Shown: positions 34,845 to 46,460, counted from the first letter of the stretch. The stretch is 64,000 bases of DNA from Epiperipatus broadwayi (GCA_028023455.1 JAQFVV010000556.1:64001-128000); one strand, 5' to 3'. The notes: generated by a model from the sequence alone, not told the origin. Program-made: numbers and translations.

Positions 34845-35494
34845 AGGATCTGATGATAGAGATAGTGAATGCTTACTCTGACATTTATGTAAACAAACAT
34901 ACGCTTTGACGGTGTTTTTGGTAAAACGCCATCTATTGATCATAAATACAAGCATTAGCAAGTTTTAACTTGTTTTTTTTTTGTTTTTCATATATATATA
35001 ATTTAATATAACTTCAAATATTTCTATTCATTTATATTTAAGCATAATGCTTTTAATTCATTATTTTCAGCAGTTCATTTTAAGCTCCAGCAGTATAGAA
35101 AGTACTTCTCTTTGTTCAAAGATTTCATTAATGCTATATTTTATAAAAATATTTATATTAGTATAAGTTTGTGCACTTCAGAAAAAGTAGAAATTATTAG
35201 AGAAATATATTTAGATTGTGAACTGCTAAGCAGTAAATTTAATTAAATAATTTACGTTAATTGCGATAGATAAATTTCAAGAAATATTTGCTGTTTACAA
35301 ATATTTCTTGATAAGAGACTAAATTACATTATATGGAAAGGAATTCCTAAGGCATCAATTAATTAGTTATAGACCTAAAACATTACCATATATGGAAGAA
35401 AGTAATTAATTGTGAGAGTAATTAAAAACTACAAATAGAGTAAGCAACAAAGTGCTTGATTCATTTGCCAGTTCATTTTGAAGAGAGATGTGAC

Positions 35495-35860
35495 AGTTGT
35501 TTCAGTGAGAGTGGAGCACTCAGTGAAAATGTATTCATGGGCATCAGATGAACAGGCCCAAAGAGTTTGGTAAACCAAAGCCAGGGGAAACCATCTGGAT
35601 AGTAGCTAGATGTGAAGAATTGCTATTCCAATGGATTTCTAGTGAGTTTACTAAGTGGACTGTTGCCAAGAGATGGATGTGATTGCAGCTAAAAGAAGCT
35701 CATAGTGATGGTCACGGTGCTCTACAATGAAACCATGTGTTTGTGTGTAGCTGAACTGGACTAGGGCCAAAGTGTTTGGGAAACTGAGACCAATGGAAAC
35801 CATCTTGATAGCAGCCAGTCTTAAAGTGCACTGGGGGAAATGACCATAGAGAACTATTGT
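35495..35860. repeat. Two-copy direct repeat of ~209 bp, slightly GC-richer
   Basis: aggcccaaagagtttggtaa (from about 35554) matches agggccaaagtgtttgggaa (from about 35763). Both are followed by ggaaaccatctggatagtag or ggaaaccatcttgatagcag. Divergence is moderate. It is a non-coding repeat of unknown family. Confidence 0.6.
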
Positions 35861-36214
35861 GTTGTGAGTGTAGCAGACTGTTCACCATTCTTATTATGTA
35901 CTATTTTGTTTGTTGGTATTCAAAATGATTGCATTTCTAATACACAGAAGTTACAGCCAAAAAATTTCAGCAATTCCAAAACAATAAAACATTTAGAGAA
36001 TTTTTATGCAAACATGCTTATGACTTATCAGTTCTATCTTATAACATCAGAAGAGTCATGCTAGACTTTAAAATTATATTTAAGTGATATTTAGTAAAAC
36101 ATCAAAATACTTGTATATAATTTTGATATTACTATCAATATATATATATATGCAAATTTATAAATAAATATTTAAAAATACAGTATTTAAAAGCTTATAA
36201 AAATATATATGTAT

Positions 36215-36269
36215 AACCATCACTTAGGAGCGCTTTCAACTAACTAGTAGCTTTGTCAACTATCACGTT
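36215..36269 (-). ncRNA. Hammerhead-like motif at the 3' end of the left PLE-B copy
   Basis: On the - strand TTGACAA stands where CTGATGA is expected. It is followed by a hairpin with AACTA-like and TAGTT strands, then GAAA, AGCGCT and C. TAG/CTA can form the start of stem I, and AAC/GTT an outer pairing. Two changes in the catalytic strand (C3 and G8) suggest loss of cleavage. The alignment with the PLE-A motif is clear from GAAAGCGCT. Confidence 0.45.
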
Positions 36270-36301
36270 TAAAATGTCAGCTTTCCCATAATTCTATGAT
36301 G

Positions 36302-37370
36302 TCAATTTTCCCATAATTTTGTGATCTTAATGTTTGCTGCTTGCCTATTAACCAAATGTTGCTTGTATTTACATATCAACATCGCCTCTTTAATTTTCCT
36401 TTTATTATTATTTCTTTTATTTTCCAATATTTTTACATTGTTATAATTAAAATCAAAACCATATATACATGATTTATTATGGTCATAAAAGACAGAAGCT
36501 GATAAATTATCATTATTTTTAAAATTTTGTTTTGTATTTTGAACCCTTTTAAATAACAATAAGTGTTCCTTTGTTCTTTTTTCCAATGTGCACCTCGATT
36601 CACCTATATATCCACGACCACACCACATGTCCATTTGTAAATGATACAATTTTTATTTGTAAATAAAGTTTTATCCTTTGAATTGTTTATTAATTTATTT
36701 AATGTAGGTGGTGCATAAAATGCAATATCACATATTCCTTTATAAATTTTCTTAATGAAACTTGCCTGTTGATTTGAAATATATGGTATTGATATCCACA
36801 ATTTTTTATCAGAAGAATTAACACTATTATTATTTTTATATTTATAAGTAAAATTTTTAATAGTATAATAAACAGAATCATAATTGTATCCAATGTTTAA
36901 CAATTCATTATAATAAATTTCAATATTTTTAGTTTTATCTGATGCATATTTACAAAGGTTATCATTTCTAAATAAAAAGGATTTCAAACCTGCCATTTTA
37001 TGTGACATTGGTACTTTTGATTCATATGGAATATATCCTCTTTTTGCTATTGGTTTAAGAGTCATATAGTAATCCAGTTTATCCTTGTTTCTGGTTATCT
37101 TGAGATCTAAAAATTGTACACTCATTAAATCTTCATCTGTTTTAATCCACTTTAAGCCCTTTATATTATTTAATTCCTTGAACAAATCATTAATAGCATT
37201 TGGCTTTCCACAAACAAAAACATCATCAACATATCGATTGTATAAAATAATATCTTTCTAATAATGATCCTTTTTTAAAATATTTTCTTCATATGTAGAT
37301 ATAACAAAATTACATATCTGAGCAACTGTAGGAAGTCCCATGGGCCATCCATTATTCATTTTATGAAAAT
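36302..37370 (-). pseudogene. Penelope RT C-terminus plus GIY-YIG, left PLE-B copy
   Basis: The copy begins at motif B (NGWPMGLPTVAQICNFVIST) and includes motif C, YNRYVDDVFVCG. It continues through LDLKITRNKDKLDYYMTLKP to the GIY-YIG core RGYIGESRCTLEKRTKEH. A TAG near 37258 replaces a Gln codon between motifs B and C. A one-base deletion near 36625 separates the RT part (36604-37185) from the endonuclease part (36302-36649). Motif A and the N-terminal region are absent because of the head-to-head truncation. Confidence 0.85.
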
Positions 37371-38977
37371 AAAGTCATTACTCAAATGAGTATTCTTAAT
37401 TTTATAAAGGTTAACAAGGTAAATATTGAAAGTTTACATGTTCAATTTGTGAATAACATTTAAAAAAAAGCCAAAAATAATGTAATTGATAATAGTACTT
37501 ATTATAGAATTTATCCCTCAGCTGCAGTATGTCCTAGAATATTTTCAAATATAAAATTGCATAAAGAAAAAGAACCATTACGTTTAATGATTGATTTTGG
37601 GGGTGCTTTCTATTATGAAACATGTAAATTAATTGAGAAAATGTTACAAGAAATTCTTGGTTTTGGTATGTATACAATACGTTCATCATTTGATTTCGTT
37701 GGTAAAATTAATAACGTTGTTATTGATAATTATGATGTAATTTGTACCTTTGATATCAGTGAAATGTACGGATCAATTGACAGAATGACTTCTATTGAAA
37801 TAATTAAGAATGCATTGAAATTAAAAAATGTTAACGTTAAAATAATAAAATTTATTATTGAAACATTAAACTTTATTGATAGAAACATTTATGCAATTTT
37901 TAAGCACGAATTTTATAAAATGAATAATGGGTGGCCCATGGGACTTTCTACAGTTGCCCAGATATGTAATTTTGTTATATCTACATATGAAGAAAATATT
38001 TTTAAAAAGGATCATTATCAGAAAGATATTATTTTATACAATCGATATGTTGATGATGTTTTTGTTTGTGGAAAGCCAAATGCTATTAATGATTTGTTCA
38101 AGGAATTAAATAATATAAAGGGCTTAAAGTGGATTAAAACAGATGAAAATTTAATGAGTGTACAATTTTTAGATCTCAAGATAACCAGAAACAAGGATAA
38201 ACTGGATTACTATATGACTCTTAAACCAATAGCAAAAAGAGGATATATTCCATATGAATCAAAAGTACCAATGTCACATAAAATGGCAGGTTTGAAATCC
38301 TTTTTATTTAGAAATGATAACCTTTGTAAATATGCATCAGATAAAACTAAAAATATTGAAATTTATTATAATGAATTGTTAAACGTTGGATACAATTATG
38401 ATTCTGTTTATTATACTATTAAAAATTTTACTTATAAATATAAAAATAATAATAGTGTTAATTCTTCTGATAAAAAATTGTGGATATCAATACCATATAT
38501 TTCAAATCAACAGGCAAGTTTCATTAAGAAAATTTATAAAGGAATATGTGATATTGCATTTTATGCACCACCTACATTAAATAAATTAATAAACAATTCA
38601 AAGGATAAAACTTTATTTACAAATAAAAATTGTATCATTTACAAATGGACATGTGGGTGTGGCCGTGGATATATAGGTGAATTGAGGTGCAGATTGAAAA
38701 AAGAACAAAGGAACACTTATTGTTATTTAAAAGGGTTCAAAATACAAAACAAAATTTTAAAAATAATGATAATTTATCAGCTTCTGTCTTTTATGACCAT
38801 AATAAATCATGTATATATGGTTTCGATTTTAATTATAACAATGTAAAAATATTGGAAACTGAAAGAAATAATAATAAAAGGAAAATTAAAGAGGCGATGT
38901 TGATATGTAAATACAAGCAACATTTGGTTAATAGGCAAGCAGCAAACATTAAGATCACAGAATTATGGGAAAGTTGA
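37371..38977 (+). pseudogene. Penelope reverse transcriptase/GIY-YIG, right PLE-B copy
   Basis: This is the best preserved retroelement frame in the window, with 429 codons open at 37557-38846. In order it has CPRIFSNIKLHKE (N-terminal block), motif A ICTFDISEMYGSID, motif B NNGWPMGLSTVAQICNF, motif C YNRYVDDVFVCG with both catalytic Asp, and LDLKITRNKDKLDYYMTLKP. It then has the KVPMSHKMAGLKSFLFR block and the Cys-rich linker WTCGCGRGYIGE leading into the GIY-YIG nuclease. A one-base deletion at about 38693 shifts the frame, and the rest of the nuclease continues at 38687-38977. A stop near 37470 lies in the N-terminal part. The 5' end is truncated at the junction near 37371. The enzyme would copy RNA at a nick made by the nuclease. 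Confidence 0.9.
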
Positions 38978-39009
38978 CATCATAGAATTATGGGAAAGCT
39001 GACATTTTA

Positions 39010-39064
39010 AACGTGATAGTTGACAAAACTACAAGTTAGTTGAAAGCGCTCCTAAGTGATGGTT
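39010..39064 (+). ncRNA. Hammerhead-like motif at the 3' end of the right PLE-B copy
   Basis: Same layout as the left copy: TTGACAA, stem II AACTA/TAGTT (five perfect pairs, CAAGT loop), GAAA, AGCGCT, C, then CTA pairing with TAG. Stem II is better here than in the left copy (AGCTA there). The catalytic strand carries the same two deviations, so they predate the inversion. Confidence 0.45.
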
Positions 39065-39273
39065 ATACATATATTTTTATAAGGTTTTAAATACTGTATT
39101 TTTAAATATTTATTTATAAATTTGCATATATTATTTTGAAGAAATACAGATATCGATTTATAATATATATATATATTAATAAATGACAGTAATAAGTGTC
39201 TGTTTTTAGAGTTTTTGATTTTACATATCTAAGTTACACTTAAAATGCTTTATATCATTTTAAACGTTTTCAG

Positions 39274-39336
39274 GTTCTGAAGAAAGAAATATTACAAAAA
39301 AATATATCAATTGCAAAATGTCATGAAGCAAAGCAG
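39274..39336 (+). CDS. Host gene exon a (coiled-coil protein, partial)
   Basis: A 63 bp open segment lies between ttttcag and gtaaga and codes 21 residues in phase 0 (VLKKEILQKNISIAKCHEAKQ). The acceptor has a pyrimidine-rich stretch and the donor is close to consensus. The peptide is charged and helix-prone. The exon is phase-compatible with the one at 47961, though exons between them may have been missed in the 8.6 kb gap. I do not recognise the protein. The exon sits only ~150 bp after PLE-B. Confidence 0.55.
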
Positions 39337-39429
39337 GTAAGATTTAACATGTTAATGCAAAGTGTTTAAGGATAAACATTTATATATATGTCACTCATAT
39401 ACAATTGAGTTTTTTTCCCATAGATGCTT

Positions 39430-39680
39430 GAAAACATCTCATAGATAGATTTGTAGGTATACATGTAAATAATCAAATAAGTAGATAGACTAACATATGG
39501 AATATGTGTAGATGAATGGATGGAAGAACAGATTTATGGATGAGTGAATAACTGATTGGGTAGATGGATTGACAGATTAGCAATATATGAGTGAATAGTA
39601 GGGAATAAGTAGGTGGGTGGATAGTAAAAGAAATAGATAAATGGATAGGTATAGAGATAATAATGCATTCTTATTCTGCT
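39430..39680. repeat. Degenerate GATA/GGAT tetranucleotide repeat
   Basis: Many copies of gata, gatg and ggat units occur (for example gatgaatggatggaagaaca), interrupted and diverged. No coding signal. Confidence 0.75.
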
Positions 39681-39933
39681 TATAAATGTAAGCTTATATA
39701 AGTTTGGTAAGTAATTAGTACATACTATTGCATTAGTAAATATTAAATAAATTTAAAAATTGTAAATTATTATTTAATTTATAAAACCACATCCCAATTT
39801 GCATTTGGAAGTCAGCAAGGAAATTTTCATTATGTAAGGAATTGCTTAGTATGCACTTTACTTTTATTGTTGCCATTGTTCCTATAAAATATTTATTCTG
39901 TCGTAAAACAATAAAGTTATTATTATAAAACTA

Positions 39934-40880
39934 CACCTGAGTCTCGTTTTATGCAGATTATTTTAATGCAATTTTGAAGTTATGCAATTATTAATTTTGA
40001 AGTTATGCGATTCGTGTTTCTTCTTAATATCTTTCGTATTTCACTATATTTATTAGATAACAAGAAATTTAAATTATTAATAACTTATTTTGACTTGAAA
40101 CTTTTTTTCAAAAATGTAACGTTATATTAGCAGCTACTGTTAATATGGCCTGAAGCTGTATTTAGAATATTAGCTTCTATGTAAATAACTACTTATACTA
40201 ATAAGTAAATAATAATAATAGACTTATATTTACATATAAAAATATCACAATAAATAGTCAAAAATTTTAAACTTTTAAAACGTATTTTGTTAATTATAAC
40301 AGAAATAAATAATTTTTTAGATTTTTAAAATAAATAATAACGAAGATTTTATTGATTTTATAAACTGAAAATAATCTTTTTACTGATAATCTATAATCAT
40401 TTTGTTTTGATTACAATCTTATTTTTTTAATATAGAAACAAAAAACCATGAACACAGCTCAAGACTGAAAGTGGCGCTAGTTGTATGTCTCATGACGAAT
40501 CTGATTTCTTAATATTTCACAAATGAACGTATATTGTCAAATAGCCAAGCATATTGTCAAATAGCCAAACAACAGTGATTAAAATATGTATGAAAAAATG
40601 TAAAATAAAATACTGTAGTTAATACAAAAAAGTAAAAAAGGTTTGTCTTGTATTTTTTTTTTCAAATATTTGAAATTTTTTATTAGTCATACTTTATTTC
40701 ATTATTTTTTTAATGCGAATTTTAAAGTAATTTTTCCTTCTTGCTTTGCTTTTATGCGATTTCTGAAAATTACAACCCCCTATCCCCATTTTTCAAGGTA
40801 AGTTAAGTCTATTTTTGTGCGATTTCTTTTATGTGCGGTTTCTGAGGAACCTGTCTACCGCATAAAACGAGATCCAGGTG
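39934..40880. mobile_element. Tigger/pogo-like non-autonomous DNA transposon (947 bp)
   Basis: The left end CACCTGAGTCTCGTTTTATG and the right end (CACCTGGATCTCGTTTTATG on the other strand) form TIRs flanked by TA on both sides (39932-39933 and 40881-40882), as expected for Tc1/mariner-pogo elements. The TIR, with CTCGTTTTAT, resembles those of Tigger elements. Subterminal repeats of tgcgatt and gcgaattt types occur at both ends. No transposase frame is seen inside. A 23 bp duplication (atattgtcaaatagccaa) lies near 40530-40570. Confidence 0.75.
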
Positions 40881-40889
40881 TATTTGAAA

Positions 40890-41750
40890 ATAGCCTGCAG
40901 TAATTAGCATAATTCAAGATTTTTTCTTTTCATTTGCTGCATAATTACAAAAGGCACACTGGTAAACTGAAGGGAATAGTAAATCTTATGTTTTGATAGT
41001 AGAAAATTAAATCTCCATTGTGATTCGAAGACACATTAGGAAAAATATCAGAAATCTCTGTCAACAAAGCAATAATTTGAAATGGATTAATAATAATCAT
41101 AAAGATATTATGGATGTACTAAATAAATATTTTTTTTATAAAAATTATTTTATACTTTTTCTTCTCCCTTTTTTATACTTGTTTGTTAATATCACATTTA
41201 TAAATAGGATAAATTGTTATTAGAGTTGTTGTTTTTTTTGAATGCATATTCCATTTTTATATCCTATTCTTTAAAATTTGAGAGCCTAACTTACTATTCT
41301 TGGATTTCATCTTTTAAGACATAAACAAACCAGATAGTCAGTAAAGATCTGGTTTATGATTATTTTTATTTTATAAAGAATTAACCCAAACTTCTGCAAT
41401 TTCCATTGTCTCTTTTTAGGGAATATATAATTTTGATTGTGCTTCACTAAATTATTCTTTTTCAGAAATAGGTATTATTTCACCACCATCTTTTATTCTT
41501 TCCTATAATTGTGAATATGAAAGCCAAAATAGCTTTTGAAGATCAAAAGTTTTAACTGGATGCATTCTACAAAAATAATTAAATGATTTTACTGTTCAAT
41601 AGTGGATGTAAAGTTTGAATTCCAGCAGCAAAATACCTAAGCATGATTTCTAGACTTTAAGTTTCAGAGTCTGTCATTCTTTCATATTCTCAGGGCCACC
41701 ACATATGAGTGTGCAGGTTGTGTGTGGAACAAAGGTGCTTCTCTACTGGG
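40890..41750. other. AT-rich intron sequence without a recognisable feature
   Basis: The open frame at 41020-41223 has no motif and no splice support. Nothing else is recognised. Confidence 0.45.
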
Positions 41751-41754
41751 GCAT

Positions 41755-42310
41755 CAAAATAATGAATAAAATTTATATGTAAATAAAATTGTTTACATTC
41801 ATTTCATCATTAGAAATACGTTCTGAATGTAAATATTTTTTATTAAATATAAAAGAAATACTTCTTTATTTAAACTTACTTGTGACAATTACCCAGGCTT
41901 TAAATTTTTAGGCATAAGTTCAAAATATACTACATATATACTTTTATCCTTATGTTAGTCCAAAGATACCGATACCGTTTTGTTATGATAATTAGTAAAA
42001 CTCATATGTAAATGTTTACATTTCCAAATCACTTTATTTCTAGAAACACATTCTTATTGTAAATATTTATTATTTAAACATAAGAGGAAAATTTATTTAC
42101 TTAATCTTATTGTGGCAGCAGCTCTAGTCTCAAAATATTATTGCACAAAACTGAACAGACCAATGCCATTTCATGACTATAATTAATAAAATTTATATGT
42201 AAATATAAATGTTTAAGTTTCCCAATCATTTTTGTTTAAATATCCTAGTATATATAAAAAGTAACATATTATTCTTAATAATTTATTTAAAAATAAACTT
42301 ATTTTACAGA
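41755..42310. repeat. Diverged tandem repeat, three copies of ~190-225 bp
   Basis: aataaaatttatatgtaaat-type strings recur near 41765, 41993 and 42193. Each is followed by gtttacattc-like, aaatacgttctgaatgtaa-like and aacttactt-like strings in the same order. The copies are old and gapped. Non-coding. Confidence 0.5.
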
Positions 42311-45300
42311 TATTGCCTTATGATTACAGTAATTCTGCATATGATGAAATTATCTTTATCAATAATATTTTACAAGTTTTAAATGTGTTGTTCACTTGGG
42401 AATACTGCTAGAATATCTGCCTCTGAAATGTCTGGTCTGGGTTCAATGCTTTGATGTGCTAATGTTTTTAATGGTGTTATCTTTCTTTTTTTTTTTTGTT
42501 ATTATTATCTCATATTATCTTTTTACATGGTTTACTTTGTAGCTGTTCCTGTTTTTAATAATATTATTTTTAACACAATATTATCTTTTTAACTATTATG
42601 CAAATCTAAACAAAACGAAATATTTAATTTTTAATAAATTTCATGATATAACTATGAATAAACAAAATAAAATGCAAGGGGTTTTAATGGATTCTTAAAA
42701 GTTATTGAATAAACAATCTAAGTATGAACATTTAAAATTTTTCCCATAAATAAATCCTGGCTAAATCTTTAAAAATTGTTGAACTGTATAATAAAGTATA
42801 ATGTACAAATATAACTTAGTTATTAATAGATATTTTAAAAATTAGATACCTTAATAATGTTGTATATTTTATTATTGAATAACAACAACAGAGGTTATTT
42901 TTGGTAATAAAAAAATATAAACAAGTTATTTGTGAGAGGTTGAATTTTGTAAATGTATTTTTATCAAGTTGTTGCTAACAGAATTAGTTAAAAACATTTT
43001 TTTTAAAAGTTATTGCATTTGTTTTATTAACACAGCATTATTGTAACACCTATACAACTTAACTTGTAACTGCTCAATTGAGAAAGTACCTATAATATTC
43101 TTTCTCTATACTCCTGGAAGAATCCAATTGTTTAATTTTTTTTTATTTATAATTTATCATTAAACAAAACTGCAAGGTATGTTATAATAGCTTCCAAAAA
43201 TTTATCGAATAAACAATATAAGTGTGAGAATTTCTTCTCTTAAGTAAATGTAAGGTAAATCCTTAAAATACTTAGATAACTGACTAGATCATGTGACCTT
43301 AAACTGAAATAACAACCATGCAAAAAAAATATTTTATTACTAAGATTCCGAATGATATAAAGTAAAAAACAAGATGGTTAGAGTCAATCTAATTAAAATT
43401 AATTGCTATTTACCACATTGCAGCCACCCAAGTCAGGAGAATTAATTTGTAAATAAAAAATATGTAAATAATTGTAATTTTTTAATATTCTGTTGTGTCT
43501 TTTGTTAAACAAAAATTATATAGAATTCATTGTTTTAAATAACTAATTTTATTTCATCGAGAGGGGGGTCTTTTTCAAATGATAAAAACATTTAGATATT
43601 TAAAAAAAATGTTTACTTGCAAATATAGATATATTTTATTACCCTTTAGCTGATGAAATCGACTTCTATAAGTTGTACAAAGTCTGTCTAATCTTTTTAT
43701 TGGTCCATTACATAAAAATCTGAGAACTATTATTTGTCAATTTCATTTCTAGTTTGTTTCTATTCATAAAATATTAATCTAAAATACACAAAATTGTTTC
43801 AATTCAGCTTCTAAAAATTGAATAATTTTAGATTCAAATTGTTTAAATGTAACAAAAAATTAAAAATAATGTTAAAAACTGAAAAAAATATATAAGAATA
43901 ACATTTGAAAAATATTCAGCAATAAAACAAAATAATTATACTTCAATCAATCATTACATGAACACCGGTGATTTTTTTTTATTTCTTATAAATTACGATG
44001 TTTGATTATTCTGTTCTGTTGTATTTTCTTGGTCTAAAATTAAATATTTTAAATAAAAATCAAAATCCAAAGTCATTATTAGTCAATATCCTGTAAAAAG
44101 TAATTATAAATTCTATAAAAATTTATGAAATATAATTGTGTTTTGTTCTTATCAAAGAATGTCTTTGATATGCAAATTACAGTCAGTAGTGGTCAACATT
44201 ATTCACTTGTCTTGAAGAGCAGTAAGTTTCCCACACTTTTTTTTTGTAAAATTTAAAATTTTTCAAATCAAACTTTATATTTCGGTAAAGTGATGTAAAA
44301 TCTTAATTATGAATTTAAAAAATTTTGATAAATATATTTATTTATGTTCAAAATCAATTACGAACTTGTAAAATATTTTGTTTTGATTTCTGACTTTGAC
44401 ATTTATAAATGCTTGGAGAACAGCCACCCAATCAGAGAAAAGTGTCTGGGCTATATCCCAATACTCGGCAATGAAAATTGATTTTTTTTTCAAAATATAT
44501 CACTATATGCAGATTTTTTTAGAACTAAAATTTTAAATTTCAAATTTACTATAAAATAAGCATAAAATGAAAAAAATGCGACCAAAATTAACCAAGAGAT
44601 GGCGCAAACAACTTCTAGAAACTGTAATAATCATGAATGGGATCTAAAAACAGGGCAAGGTCTAACCTTATTTAACAGGTGAAAGGTATAATTGTACAAA
44701 TTAATAATTCTAATATATAAATAATTGTTTATTTATTACAAATATGATTTTTTGCAATTTTATTGAATTAATATTTGAGAAAAACAAAATAGAATACCTA
44801 TATTGCAGAATATATATATATTATTTTCTTCTGTTTTATTAAGAATCCATTAATAATATCATCTTAATTTTATTATTATTTTTTGCATATTCTGATTCAA
44901 TACTTTAGTAGACATCCCCCGGTATTAATTTTGTTTATATAAATGTCTATCAAAAAATTAAATCTGCTGACCATGTAGGGTAACAAACATGAAACTATGG
45001 CTGTATAGTCACCATAACATCTGCAGATAGAATTTGACTACTATCCACCATATTGGGTTCAAATACGAATCCCTTTCTTAAATATATCTTAAGAAATAAA
45101 ATTTATGTATCCTATATCAGGATATACGTTAAAAAAATATTTAAAAAAATCTACCTAGTGGCCATTATTTCATTTAAAAAGACAAACAACAATTTCTTCG
45201 GAAAAAATATATTTATGAGCATCAGTTAATAAACTGACCCCAAGCACCAATCTCACTAGTACCATAAGAATTATATTTTTCCCTTTTAAGAGATCTTAAA

Positions 45301-45955
45301 ATTATCACTAATTAGGTGCCTGGCCCTTTTAGCTAGCTCAAATCCCAGGGCTGGGAGGTAATAATACCCATCAGGCTGAATGGAGGTAATGGCTAAATTT
45401 GCATAGTTGAAACAAGCTTTCCCTGCTTTATATACTTCTCCACTTAAGATGCATATGTTTAAACTTCCTTTTTATACTCTTAAATTAGATCATGTATCAT
45501 TTAAAATTAGCTACTGTTGAACTCCCTATTTCTACACATTTATTCCCTCTATACATGATCTATTTCTTTATCGACTCTCTGGTTTAGAATTTAAAATTAC
45601 ATGTAACATAATCACCTATTCTGAAAAGCATACTTCATTCATACTGATATTCTGCCAGGAAGGAAACTAGGCCAATATAAGTGATAAATATGTTCATTAA
45701 TGAGAGACAATTAGTTTTAGTGTAAGTAGACAATTTTATTACTATGGCTAATTAAATATTGAGAAAGAAAAACATATATATATATATAATTTATTTATCA
45801 ATGATAACATAAAAGACAAAAAACAGAATTAATGAATTATAGAAGAACATATAATTAAACACATGTGTGGGAATGCATTTCTATGTTGTAAATTAAGATG
45901 TATAATTTTACATAATGGCTGCACTTTTAGAGAGTAACGATAAGCAATTTTCACT
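42311..45955. other. AT-rich intron sequence; repeat fragments only
   Basis: A SINE-like fragment at about 42405-42465 (B-box-like gggttcaatgc) shares 20 bases with 26990-27025. A tRNA-like string occurs near 45050 (attgggttcaaatacgaatc). A slightly GC-rich stretch at 45310-45400 (cccagggctgggaggtaata) contains a short palindrome. No exon with good splice sites was found. Confidence 0.4.
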
Positions 45956-46460
45956 TCTTTTAAGATAATAAAACTAGTTATAGTTACCTTGAAGTACTCA
46001 GGATTTCTTTATGTGGACACGTTTATTTCCATGTAAGCTTGATTTTGACGATCCAACTGAAATCTAGGTATTCTTTCACTGTCAAAGAATAAAACAAAAT
46101 TTTTCTGCTAATGGCAAAAGTTTTGCACAAACACCCATTTTGTGGTATTACTTGTATCGAGGAAATAATGATGGCTTATTGGAGGCATTCTTAGTGTACA
46201 CAATTCAATATTTTCTTCCTTCCTGGATTGTTTTAGCAGCTTATCAGTGAGATCCCTATAGTTCTTGTAGGATTAGGCTGTTAACAGCAACAGCTACATA
46301 TTTGGAGTTTAGGATGGTAGCCTTACACATATTGTTCTACTCCTGCATTACAATGGATAGCGATGGTATGAATTGCTAATGCTAAATCCATTTTCTTCTC
46401 CCGATGGTTGATTGAAGGAATTTTTAATGTTTCATTTTATAATATGAGTGTAGCCATATC
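45956..46460. other. Less AT-rich unidentified segment
   Basis: Composition is more even than in the flanks, and several short frames are open on the - strand (for example one encoding MDLALAIHTIAIHC near 46400). Many stops interrupt them. It may be an old mobile element; no family is recognised. Confidence 0.3.

Larger units (their letters stand above)
34181..34992. mobile_element. Second retrozyme-like repeat (~406 bp unit), inverted and partly tandem
   Basis: After a (TA)n tract, an arm at 34207-34526 is the reverse complement of 34636-34945. A block starting ccat-tattgatcataaataca occurs in direct orientation at about 34527 and 34930, giving a direct unit of about 406 bp next to the inverted copy. 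Each arm contains one hammerhead-like motif. Open frames inside (34161-34370 +, 34412-34669 -) mirror each other across the palindrome and look non-coding. The sequence is unrelated to the 440 bp family outside the ribozyme core. No coding capacity is seen. Confidence 0.7.
36151..39126. mobile_element. PLE-B: nearly intact head-to-head pair of Penelope-like copies
   Basis: The left copy (- strand, 36151 to about 37370) and right copy (+ strand, about 37371 to 39126) meet head to head. The shared ~1.2 kb forms a long inverted repeat with only scattered differences; for example, the RT tails differ by Asp/Asn and Ile/Val over more than 100 residues. The ends match as inverted repeats (tgcaaatttataaataaata), and the left side abuts a TA run. 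The 3' UTRs carry a 27 bp direct repeat built on agaattatgggaaag and ttgacat. Each copy has only one or a few disabling changes, so the insertion is young compared with PLE-A. Confidence 0.9.

Noticed and set aside
37927-38580. Additional + strand open frames within PLE-B
   Set aside because: They are out-of-phase shadows of the Penelope frame at 37557-38846.
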